Shown here: positions 6,917-12,811 of the stretch, in pieces
Position numbering within the stretch: the stretch's first letter is position 1
Layout: every line of letters starts with the position of its first letter
NCBI GenBank assembly: GCA_002292925.1
Contig: DBCF01000105.1
Coordinates: 1,287-14,097 of the forward strand
Origin: Roseiflexaceae bacterium UBA965
GTDB lineage: Bacteria; Chloroflexota; Chloroflexia; Chloroflexales; Roseiflexaceae
DNA length: 12,811 nucleotides
Direction of reading: 5' to 3'
Made by a program: the position numbers and the translations under genes
The notes under the pieces: generated by a model
The model's input: the letters and a program-made list of their open reading frames with translations, nothing else
Told to the model about the DNA's origin: nothing
The model's database searches: none

Positions 6917-8316
6917 AAGGTACCTACTGGATTCTTGCGACGGGCACTAGCAAGGGCGGTGCCCAAGCGGTGGACGACACTCCAATTGGGGGCTTTGCTA
7001 AACAATACGTCGAGGGCATAGACTTGGTAAGTATATTGGGCGGCACCGATTTGGATGGGACTCGATGGTCCAATTGGGGCACCGATACCCCATTCACGGG
7101 CGAGGTGGTGGATTTGTTGCTTGGGATCATACGCTACCTTCATGAGCTTGTATGTCTCACTAAGGAGCGTATCGCGCAAGGTAACTGTCCAGGCGTCGAT
7201 GGCTCCGCCGAGGTCACTGAGGAAGGCCATTTTTTTCCAGTCGACTTTGCTAGGGTCGTCGCCACGGACATAAATGGTATCGCCTGAAAACACTTGAAAG
7301 ACATACATTTGGCCGTTGATTTCGCGCATGCCGGCGGGGGCGAGGGGTGGCCCGATGTCGTGGTTGGCAAACAAAAAGAGGTGGAAGGGGTTCTCGGGGC
7401 GAAAGCCGGTGCCACCGATGCGCAGGGTTTCGTCGAGCAGGAAGCGTTCGAAGGTTTTGTCGGCGGGAATGGTATCGCCGATGGTTTGCCACATACTGCC
7501 CGGGCGATTCCAGCCGGGAATTTCCATAAACAAGGTATCGCGGGCAAAGGGCACAATAGTGTAAGTTTTGTTGTTGAAGGTGGCTTGCCGTTCTTTGGCA
7601 ATAGGGACGCCAAGGTGTTGTTCGACTGCCATTTGGTGGATGGGTGATAGGGGGTCGTATTCGTCGCCACGCATACGCCAAGAATTGGCGATTAAGCTTT
7701 TTTGGAGTTGGGCGATATCGGCGTTGGGGGAGCCAATTGCACCGACCTTTATGGGGGGAAGTTTGCCGGTACGCTTGATCCACGCCTCGACTTCGAGCAC
7801 GACCCAATCGGGGGTGACTGCTTTGCCGGGGCAAGTTTTGGTGCTGTAGTCGCGATGGAAGCTGATGAGTTGCTTGGGGGGGATGCCAAGGCGCAGTGAC
7901 ATGCCGCCAAGGATGGCTAACGTGTGTTCCCAGACTTTACCGGTTGGGCGGGCGGCATCGTAGTCGCCTACCATTTCGAGCCCGATGGTATACCAGCCTT
8001 TGGCGAAGCTGCCGTTGCCGGTACCGGCATGCACGCCGATTTCACGCAAGGGGGTAAAGAGCCAGATGCCATCGGGGCCCGCAAAGCAGTGGGGTGCGGC
8101 AGTCCAGCCTTTTTCGGCAAAAAAACGTTGCATCCCCTGCATGCTGGTACTGCCCTGCCACTGGGCGACAGTGGGGCGCCAGGTATGGTGCAATACCACT
8201 TTGCTGGGCATGACTGGGCCAAATTGATATGAGGCGATATAGTCGAGCCATTCTGCAGGCGTAAGCATTTTGCCAATCATAGGAGGTGTACCACTGGGTG
8301 CAAAATCGTCTATCAT
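6913..8316 (-). CDS. N-acetylmuramoyl-L-alanine amidase (Amidase_2/PGRP fold) with three C-terminal repeats
   Basis: A 467-residue protein with a type 2 amidase domain at about residues 35-185, expected to cut the amide bond between muramic acid and the stem peptide of peptidoglycan. The zinc ligands are visible as His43 (VVLHHTW), His154 (SFHRDYS) and Cys162 (KTCPG); IGLEMVGDY is also typical. The region from 221 to 452 holds three related modules of about 55-60 residues. No signal peptide or membrane segment is seen at the N-terminus (MIDDFAPSGTPP), which is unusual for a wall hydrolase and suggests cytoplasmic action on recycled fragments, non-classical export, or release by lysis. I use ATG 8316 because GGAGGG sits 4 bases before it; GTG 8328 overlaps that site. 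It is the first gene of a two-gene unit with the globin gene. Confidence 0.9.
   Translation of the reverse strand: MIDDFAPSGTPPMIGKMLTPAEWLDYIASYQFGPVMPSKVVLHHTWRPTVAQWQGSTSMQGMQRFFAEKGWTAAPHCFAGPDGIWLFTPLREIGVHAGTGNGSFAKGWYTIGLEMVGDYDAARPTGKVWEHTLAILGGMSLRLGIPPKQLISFHRDYSTKTCPGKAVTPDWVVLEVEAWIKRTGKLPPIKVGAIGSPNADIAQLQKSLIANSWRMRGDEYDPLSPIHQMAVEQHLGVPIAKERQATFNNKTYTIVPFARDTLFMEIPGWNRPGSMWQTIGDTIPADKTFERFLLDETLRIGGTGFRPENPFHLFLFANHDIGPPLAPAGMREINGQMYVFQVFSGDTIYVRGDDPSKVDWKKMAFLSDLGGAIDAWTVTLRDTLLSETYKLMKVAYDPKQQIHHLAREWGIGAPIGPSSPIQIGAAQYTYQVYALDVLFSKAPNWSVVHRLGTALASARRKNPVGTL
6961..7656 (-). other. Three divergent repeats in the amidase C-terminal region
   Basis: Encoded residues about 221-280, 305-368 and 396-452 share a pattern: a helix of type IHQMAVEQHLG / IHHLAREWGIG, then xPI/xPL, a strand pair around F-NNKTYTIVPFARDTLF / INGQMYVFQVFSGDTIY / IGAAQYTYQVYALDVLF, and an ending around PGW or PNW. 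These are likely repeated binding modules, perhaps for the cell wall, added to the catalytic domain. I do not recognise a named family; there is faint similarity in style to LGFP-type wall repeats. Confidence 0.65.
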
Positions 8317-8320
8317 TATT

Positions 8321-8326
8321 CCCTCC
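8321..8326 (-). promoter_or_regulatory. Shine-Dalgarno site deciding the amidase start
   Basis: On the minus strand GGAGGG (8326 to 8321) is followed after 4 bases by ATG 8316. The alternative GTG at 8328 would place this strong site inside the coding sequence. Confidence 0.7.
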
Positions 8327-8351
8327 ACGTGTCATTTCTATTTATATATGT

Positions 8352-8381
8352 ACCATAGCATGAAGCGGGTTATAGCGTCAA
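8352..8381 (-). promoter_or_regulatory. Sigma70-like promoter for the amidase-globin unit
   Basis: On the minus strand, TTGACG (8381-8376, five of six matches to the -35 consensus) is separated by 18 bases from TATGGT (8357-8352, four of six matches to the -10). The predicted start near 8345 gives a leader of about 30 bases to ATG 8316. This is a by-eye match only. Confidence 0.5.
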
Positions 8382-8485
8382 CTAGGTACAGAGGCGTGGT
8401 ACGTTTGGTAGATTTGGTATGCCTGCTATCTGTGTATGTCTGATGAAATAGACTAAAAGCTGTCGTAAATTGTGGTGACATACCG

Positions 8486-8491
8486 TACAAT
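8486..8491 (+). promoter_or_regulatory. Possible -10 box for the ppx gene
   Basis: TACAAT (five of six matches to TATAAT) lies in the divergent intergenic region and would place the transcript start near 8498. No convincing -35 box stands 16-19 bases upstream, so this is a weak prediction. Confidence 0.3.
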
Positions 8492-8528
8492 GGAAGATGA
8501 ATAGGGGAAAATGAAGGGTTGTCACGGC

Positions 8529-10025
8529 ATGCAAGAACGAATTGCAGTAATTGACCTCGGTTCGAATACGACGCGAATGATTGTAGTGGGGTATGTGCCC
8601 CACCAAACGTTTAAATTGCTCGATGAAGTGCGTGAAGCGGTGCGGTTGGCGCATGGGATTGGCGCCGATGGGAAGTTGCAACTCATCCCGATGAATCGCG
8701 CCATCAAAACAATGCGCTTGTTCCATCAAATGTGTCGCGGGATTGGGGTTGATCGGATTGTGCCGGTGGCCACCAGTGCGGTGCGTGAAGCGAGCAATCG
8801 CGAAGAGTTTTTGGCACGGGTGCGTGATGAAGCAGGACTCGACTTTCGGGTATTAACGGCCGCCGAAGAGGCCTATTATGGCTATCTCGGTGCCATAAAT
8901 ACGTTGGATATGCAAAATGGTTGTGTGATTGACATCGGTGGTGGCAGTACCCAAGTCACGGTGGTACAGCAACGCCAACTCGCCCAAAGCATTAGTCGCC
9001 CGATTGGGGCGGTGCGGTTGACTGACCGGTTTGTCAAAAGTGACCCGATGAATGTGCGGGATTTCAAAATACTCGAGCGGGCAATTGCGGCACAATTTGC
9101 CGATGTGCCGTGGCTGACACAACAAGGTGGGTCGTTGGGTGGAATTGGCGGGACGATTCGGGCCTTGGCCGAAATCGACCAAAAACTCCGTAATCACCCA
9201 ATAGATCGTGTCCACGGCCATCGCTTGAGTGCGGATAGAGTCAATGAGCTACTTGAGCTATTTCGCAGCTTAACGGTCAAACAACGCGAAGATTTACCGG
9301 GCTTGAGTCGTGACCGAGCCGATTTGATTTTGGCGGGGACGGCGATTTTGGCGGAAGTGATGCGGCGTGGTAAGTTTAGTCAAATCACGATTAGTGGTCA
9401 AGGGCTGCGTGAAGGGTTGTTTTTTGAACACTTTATGCGGGGTACGAGCCCGATAATTCCCGATATTCGCAGTTTTAGTGTGACTAATTTGGCACGCATG
9501 TATCACTACGAAGCGGTGCATTCTGCCAAAGTGCGTGATTTAGCGCTTTCGATGTTTGATCAATTGCTGCCCATGCACGGCTATGATTTGTGGGCGCGTG
9601 AGTTGTTGGGACATGCGGCGATTTTGCACGATATCGGCAATGCGGTGAATTATTATGACCATCATAAGCACGGGGCGTATTTGGTGGTTAATAGTTCGAT
9701 GCAGGGGTTCAGTCATCGCGAAGTGGCGATTTTGGCGTTGTTGGTACGTTATCACCGCAAGGGTGAAGTATCAGTTGATCATTATCAACAAGTATTATTC
9801 CCAGGTGATGGTGAGCTTGTGGCCAAAATGGCGGCGATTTTGCGTCTCGCCGAATTCCTTGAGCGCCGCAAAAACCAAGTGATTCAAGATATTACCGTCG
9901 AAATAGGCAAGATTGTGCGGATTGTGACCCACGCCGCCGGTGACACCACCGTCGAAGTGTGGGACGCCAATCGAGCGGCAGGGTTGTTTCGCAAGGCTTT
10001 TGGCTGCGAAGTCGATATCGTGTAG
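8529..10025 (+). CDS. ppx: Ppx/GppA-type exopolyphosphatase/guanosine pentaphosphatase with HD domain
   Basis: A 498-residue cytoplasmic protein of the Ppx/GppA family, releasing phosphate from polyphosphate and/or hydrolysing pppGpp. The N-terminal half has the actin-like ATPase fold: AVIDLGSNTTRMIV for phosphate loop 1, VATSAVREASN, a catalytic-region stretch AAEEAYYGYLG, VIDIGGGSTQVTV for phosphate loop 2, and GIGGTIRALAEI. The C-terminal third is an HD-type domain with the His and His-Asp motif intact (HAAILHDIG, encoded at about 9612-9638) followed by YYDHHKHGAYLVV. The length is that of two-domain members such as E. coli Ppx. The start is ambiguous: ATG 8511 would add six residues (MKGCHG) and has AGGGG only 3 bases before it; I prefer ATG 8529, where AAGGG is 10 bases upstream and the protein starts just before the conserved strand. 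Single gene, divergent from the amidase and ending at a clear terminator. Confidence 0.92.
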   Translation: MQERIAVIDLGSNTTRMIVVGYVPHQTFKLLDEVREAVRLAHGIGADGKLQLIPMNRAIKTMRLFHQMCRGIGVDRIVPVATSAVREASNREEFLARVRDEAGLDFRVLTAAEEAYYGYLGAINTLDMQNGCVIDIGGGSTQVTVVQQRQLAQSISRPIGAVRLTDRFVKSDPMNVRDFKILERAIAAQFADVPWLTQQGGSLGGIGGTIRALAEIDQKLRNHPIDRVHGHRLSADRVNELLELFRSLTVKQREDLPGLSRDRADLILAGTAILAEVMRRGKFSQITISGQGLREGLFFEHFMRGTSPIIPDIRSFSVTNLARMYHYEAVHSAKVRDLALSMFDQLLPMHGYDLWARELLGHAAILHDIGNAVNYYDHHKHGAYLVVNSSMQGFSHREVAILALLVRYHRKGEVSVDHYQQVLFPGDGELVAKMAAILRLAEFLERRKNQVIQDITVEIGKIVRIVTHAAGDTTVEVWDANRAAGLFRKAFGCEVDIV

Positions 10026-10037
10026 GGTGCCATACAT

Positions 10038-10081
10038 ACACCGCATCGTGCTCCCTAGCGGAGTGCGATGCGGTGTTTTTT
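10038..10081 (+). terminator. Intrinsic terminator after ppx
   Basis: Arms at 10038-10054 and 10060-10076 form a 17-base-pair stem (ACACCGCATCGTGCTCC with its partner, two G-U pairs) closing a 5-base loop, followed by a T-rich run through 10081 and beyond. It lies 12 bases after the ppx stop. In the opposite direction no U-tract follows the hairpin, so it is not an obvious terminator for ftsK. Confidence 0.92.
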
Positions 10082-10096
10082 GTTTTGTTGATGAAA

Positions 10097-12655
10097 TTAT
10101 TGGGGTAAATTGGTGTTTTCGGGAGTGAGCACTTCGCGGGAGCGGCCTTCGTCGGCGGGACCGACAATGCCTTGTTGCTCGAGCATATCGATGAGTTGCG
10201 AGGCTTTGCTATAGCCGATACGCAGGCGACGCTGGAGGAGCGATGCCGAGGCGCGACGGTGTTGTTGTACCAGCCGAATCGCTTCGGGGAGCAGCTCGTC
10301 TTGCTCGCCTTCCGACAAATATTCGGCGATGGGTTGCATGGCGGCCACCGGCTCGTCGCTATCTACCGGGTGTACTTGCGGTTCTTCGTCGGCATGGGGG
10401 ACGGGCTCGCGGGGGTAGACAGGTAAGCGGTCTACTTTGGTTAACTCTGGTTGCAGATCGTGGTTCGTGGCGGCTGGTACCACCTGACTGGTCGGCGCGG
10501 GTGCAGTCGCCGGTGCTGAGGTGGTTGTTGGTGCCGATTGATCGGCCACGTCTTCGGGTGGTTTGGCGGTGCGCCAGAAGCGTACGATTTTTTCGACTTC
10601 GTCGTCGGTGAGGTAGGTGCCTTGGATACGCATGGTACGGGGCGAATCGGCGGCGGTAAAGAGCATGTCACCACGCCCGAGCAATTGTTCGGCGCCGGGT
10701 TGGTCAAGGATAACGCGTGAGTCGATTTGCGACGTTACGGCAAAGGCGATACGTGAAGGGAAGTTGGCTTTGATGAGACCAGTCACCACATCGACCGAAG
10801 GGCGTTGGGTGGCGATGATGAGGTGGATGCCGGTGGCGCGAGCCATTTGAGCCAAGCGACAAATCAAGGTTTCGACGTCATCGGGGGCCATCATCATCAA
10901 GTCGGCCAATTCGTCGATGATGATAACGATGTAGGGCATTGCTTCGAGGTCGGTACGCTCACGGGCCATGGCACGGTAGCTATCGAGGTTTCGCACGCCG
11001 ATTTTGGCAAACAATTTGTAGCGCCGTTCCATTTCACGCACGGCCCATTTGAGGGTGGGCACGACGCGCTCGACTTCGGTGACGACGGGTGACAACAAAT
11101 GGGGAATGCCGTTGTAGCCCACCAACTCGACCCGTTTGGGGTCAACCATGATGAACTTGAGATCGTCGGGGGTGTGGCGCATCAACAAGGCACAGACGAA
11201 ACAATTGATGGCGACGGATTTACCGCTACCGGTACTCCCGGCGACGAGCAAGTGGGGCATGCGTTCCATGCCGGCAATGATGGGTGAACCCGAGACGTCT
11301 TTGCCCAATGGCAAGCGCAACTTGCCTTTGGAACGGACAAATTCGTCGCTTTCGACGATATCACGCAAGGCCACCGTCGAAATCGACGAATTGGGGATTT
11401 CGATACCCACCACCGATTTGCCGGGGATGGGGGCTTCGATACGGATTGATGGGGCTGCCAGTGCCAACGCCAAATCTTTGTCGAGGGTGGTGATTTTGTT
11501 GACTTTGACTCCCACGGCGGGTTGTAATTCGTATTGGGTGACGGCAGGGCCGACATTGATGTTGACGACCCGCGCTTCGACTTTGAAGCTAGCCAGGGTT
11601 TCTTCGATGAGGCGGGATTTGGTGCGATGTTCTTCGTCACTAATCGGTGCTTCGACAGAATAGCGCAGATAGTCGACGGGAGGCATTGGCCAGGCCCGGT
11701 AGGCGTTGCCTGCCTCGAAGCCTTCAAGCGCGCCTTGGACCACAGACGTGTTGGTGCTGATAGGTTTGGCATTGACCGGAATGACTGGGCGTTGTTGTGA
11801 TTGGAGCAACATTTCGTCGAGGATGTCCATTTGGGCTTCTTCTTCGACGGCTTTGGTTACGCGCTTGGGTTTGGCCGGTTCTTTGACTTTGGCTGGTTCT
11901 TTGGCTTTGACCGGCTCGACGGGGGCAGGTAGCGGTGGTGCGACCAGTTCGGCATCGCTGCGGAAGCGGGCTTTGCTCTTGCGCTCGGCAATCGGCGTCA
12001 CAATGCTGTCGGTGAGACTGGTGTAATTGAGTGAGGGGTCACTATAGCGTTTGGTGCGGGGGTCGTTGGGCTCGCCCCGTAAACGAATCCAGGTAAGGAC
12101 AAAAAAATACCGCAATCCTGCGACGATTTGGACTAAAGTGACATCGAACGCCAGCATGATACCGGCAAGGGCAAACACGCTGGTGATGGCAAAACTCGCT
12201 GGGCGGCCGATGGCATTGCTAAAAATCGCCAACAGCACATAGCCGATAATCCCGCCCCCTTGGCCTTGTTGGTCGGCATAGCCTTGGCGGGGAGCGATAC
12301 CAAATTCAAGTAACATCAACAGAGCGAGTACCACCACAACGGTACCGATGATTTGGGTGGGGTGGAGTGGATTTTTGTCGTTTTGGCCACTTTGAAAAAG
12401 CGCAATTCCCAGTACACCCACAACCAACGGTACGACGAGTGCACCCCAGCCCAGCAGTTTTTCAATAAATAATTTCCAACCGCCGCCGAGCTGGCCGGTA
12501 ATTCCCGTCAAATAAAAAATAATGGTGACGCCGGCTATTGCAATTAACGCCAACGCAAATAATTCGCGTTGGTGTTCAGGGCGAAGCGACACGGCGCTTT
12601 TGCGTTTGGCACGGCGACCACTGCCGCGTGTTTGACTTGATTTGCTTTTGGTCAT
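10097..12655 (-). CDS. ftsK: DNA translocase FtsK/SpoIIIE
   Basis: An 852-residue septum-located DNA pump that clears and segregates chromosome ends during division. The basic N-terminus is followed by four or five hydrophobic helices (about 32-50, 66-87, 101-119, 135-150, 155-188). A linker with Lys/Glu/Pro/Ala repeats (about 246-262) leads to the alpha domain (about 320-440). The motor has Walker A GSTGSGKS (473-480, Lys479) and Walker B IVIIIDELADL (Asp581, Glu582), plus ATQRPSVDVVTG and LLGRGDML. A winged-helix gamma domain (about 786-847, LRIGYSKASQLIDMLEQQGIVGP) should read oriented octamers on DNA. Between motor and gamma is an unusually long Pro/Ala/Thr-rich stretch of about 90 residues. 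The start is supported by GAGGG (12666-12662) 6 bases before ATG 12655. It is convergent with ppx, and no clear terminator is seen on its own strand. Full length with no broken motif. Confidence 0.97.
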   Translation of the reverse strand: MTKSKSSQTRGSGRRAKRKSAVSLRPEHQRELFALALIAIAGVTIIFYLTGITGQLGGGWKLFIEKLLGWGALVVPLVVGVLGIALFQSGQNDKNPLHPTQIIGTVVVVLALLMLLEFGIAPRQGYADQQGQGGGIIGYVLLAIFSNAIGRPASFAITSVFALAGIMLAFDVTLVQIVAGLRYFFVLTWIRLRGEPNDPRTKRYSDPSLNYTSLTDSIVTPIAERKSKARFRSDAELVAPPLPAPVEPVKAKEPAKVKEPAKPKRVTKAVEEEAQMDILDEMLLQSQQRPVIPVNAKPISTNTSVVQGALEGFEAGNAYRAWPMPPVDYLRYSVEAPISDEEHRTKSRLIEETLASFKVEARVVNINVGPAVTQYELQPAVGVKVNKITTLDKDLALALAAPSIRIEAPIPGKSVVGIEIPNSSISTVALRDIVESDEFVRSKGKLRLPLGKDVSGSPIIAGMERMPHLLVAGSTGSGKSVAINCFVCALLMRHTPDDLKFIMVDPKRVELVGYNGIPHLLSPVVTEVERVVPTLKWAVREMERRYKLFAKIGVRNLDSYRAMARERTDLEAMPYIVIIIDELADLMMMAPDDVETLICRLAQMARATGIHLIIATQRPSVDVVTGLIKANFPSRIAFAVTSQIDSRVILDQPGAEQLLGRGDMLFTAADSPRTMRIQGTYLTDDEVEKIVRFWRTAKPPEDVADQSAPTTTSAPATAPAPTSQVVPAATNHDLQPELTKVDRLPVYPREPVPHADEEPQVHPVDSDEPVAAMQPIAEYLSEGEQDELLPEAIRLVQQHRRASASLLQRRLRIGYSKASQLIDMLEQQGIVGPADEGRSREVLTPENTNLPQ

Positions 12656-12707
12656 GTCAGGCCCTCACCCATTGGTAATGTATGACAGATGATAGTAGGT
12701 TGTGCGT

Positions 12708-12716
12708 AGTATAGCA
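12708..12716 (-). promoter_or_regulatory. Extended -10 promoter for ftsK
   Basis: On the minus strand TGCTATACT (12716 to 12708) fits the extended -10 pattern TGnTATAAT with one mismatch. The -35 region near 12731-12737 is poor, as is common for extended -10 promoters. The predicted leader is about 45 bases to ATG 12655. Confidence 0.45.
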
Positions 12717-12747
12717 CATACGTGTTATCGTGCTTTTGGGATTGGCA

Positions 12748-12793
12748 CGCAGGGCAAAAGAGGCTTGACGCGCAGGGCAAAAGAGGCTTGACG
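12748..12793. repeat. Exact 23-base tandem duplication
   Basis: Two head-to-tail identical 23-base copies, 12748-12770 and 12771-12793, each beginning CGCAGGGCAA and ending GGCTTGACG. There is no spacer between them. They lie upstream of the ftsK promoter in non-coding sequence at the right edge of the window. Confidence 0.9.
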
Positions 12794-12811
12794 CAAGCGT
12801 CAAGGCATTTT
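12787..12811. terminator. Hairpin at window edge, possible terminator
   Basis: CTTGACGC (12787-12794) and GCGTCAAG (12797-12804) form a perfect inverted repeat with only AA between them; in RNA the loop would open to at least CAAG. A short T run begins at 12808 on the plus strand and is cut by the window end; on the minus strand the hairpin is followed by CTCTTTT. It may end a minus-strand gene to the right of the window, since no plus-strand gene feeds it from the left. Weak call. Confidence 0.4.

Noticed and set aside
7250..7834. Alternative minus-strand frame inside the amidase gene
   Set aside because: Its translation is Arg/Pro-rich with no motif, while the overlapping amidase frame has intact zinc ligands and repeats.
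6913..8316. Prophage endolysin
   Set aside because: The amidase lacks a signal peptide as many lysins do, but no holin, structural or integrase gene is nearby and it is coupled to a globin gene, so a phage origin is not supported.
11870..11920. Lys/Glu/Pro/Ala repeat in FtsK as a sign of frameshift or sequencing error
   Set aside because: The reading frame is open and in phase on both sides, and such low-complexity linkers are normal in FtsK proteins.
12748..12793. CRISPR-like repeat
   Set aside because: There are only two copies and they abut directly with no spacer; it is a tandem duplication.

Overview
The window looks like ordinary chromosomal DNA of a bacterium, most likely in the phylum Chloroflexota (filamentous, Herpetosiphon/Chloroflexus-like). 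This is inferred from gene content: a CruA/CruP-type lycopene cyclase, an unorthodox GlmU-like protein flanked by two divergent YvcK-type proteins, an FtsK with a long Pro/Ala-rich insert, and GC content that looks slightly above one half by eye. No mobile element, prophage, CRISPR array, tRNA or rRNA was seen. Genus-level placement is a guess.

Left block (about 31-6450, plus strand): five co-directional genes with short gaps (2, 42, 53 and 32 bases), probably one transcript. They are a membrane-anchored YvcK-like protein, a GlmU-like nucleotidyltransferase/left-handed beta-helix protein, a second soluble YvcK-like protein, an M29 (AmpS/PepS-type) metallo-aminopeptidase, and a CruA/CruP-family lycopene cyclase. 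The promoter lies left of the window. The block ends at a strong hairpin (6459-6507) that should terminate from both sides.

Middle block (6506-8316, minus strand): a zinc-dependent N-acetylmuramoyl-L-alanine amidase with three C-terminal repeats is translationally coupled (ATGA overlap) to a group II truncated haemoglobin. A sigma70-like promoter precedes the amidase. A divergent gene (8511/8529-10025, plus) encodes a Ppx/GppA-type exopolyphosphatase with a C-terminal HD domain and ends at a clear intrinsic terminator.

Right block (10097-12655, minus strand): a complete FtsK/SpoIIIE DNA translocase converges on ppx. Its upstream region has an extended -10 promoter. Beyond that, at the window edge, lie an exact 23-base tandem duplication and a hairpin.

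A common theme is cell envelope and division: UDP-GlcNAc supply (GlmU-like), possible UDP-GlcNAc-responsive regulators (YvcK family), a peptidoglycan amidase, and FtsK. The most interesting candidate system is the YvcK-like / GlmU-like / YvcK-like sandwich, in which both YvcK relatives have lost different parts of the canonical ligand-binding signature.
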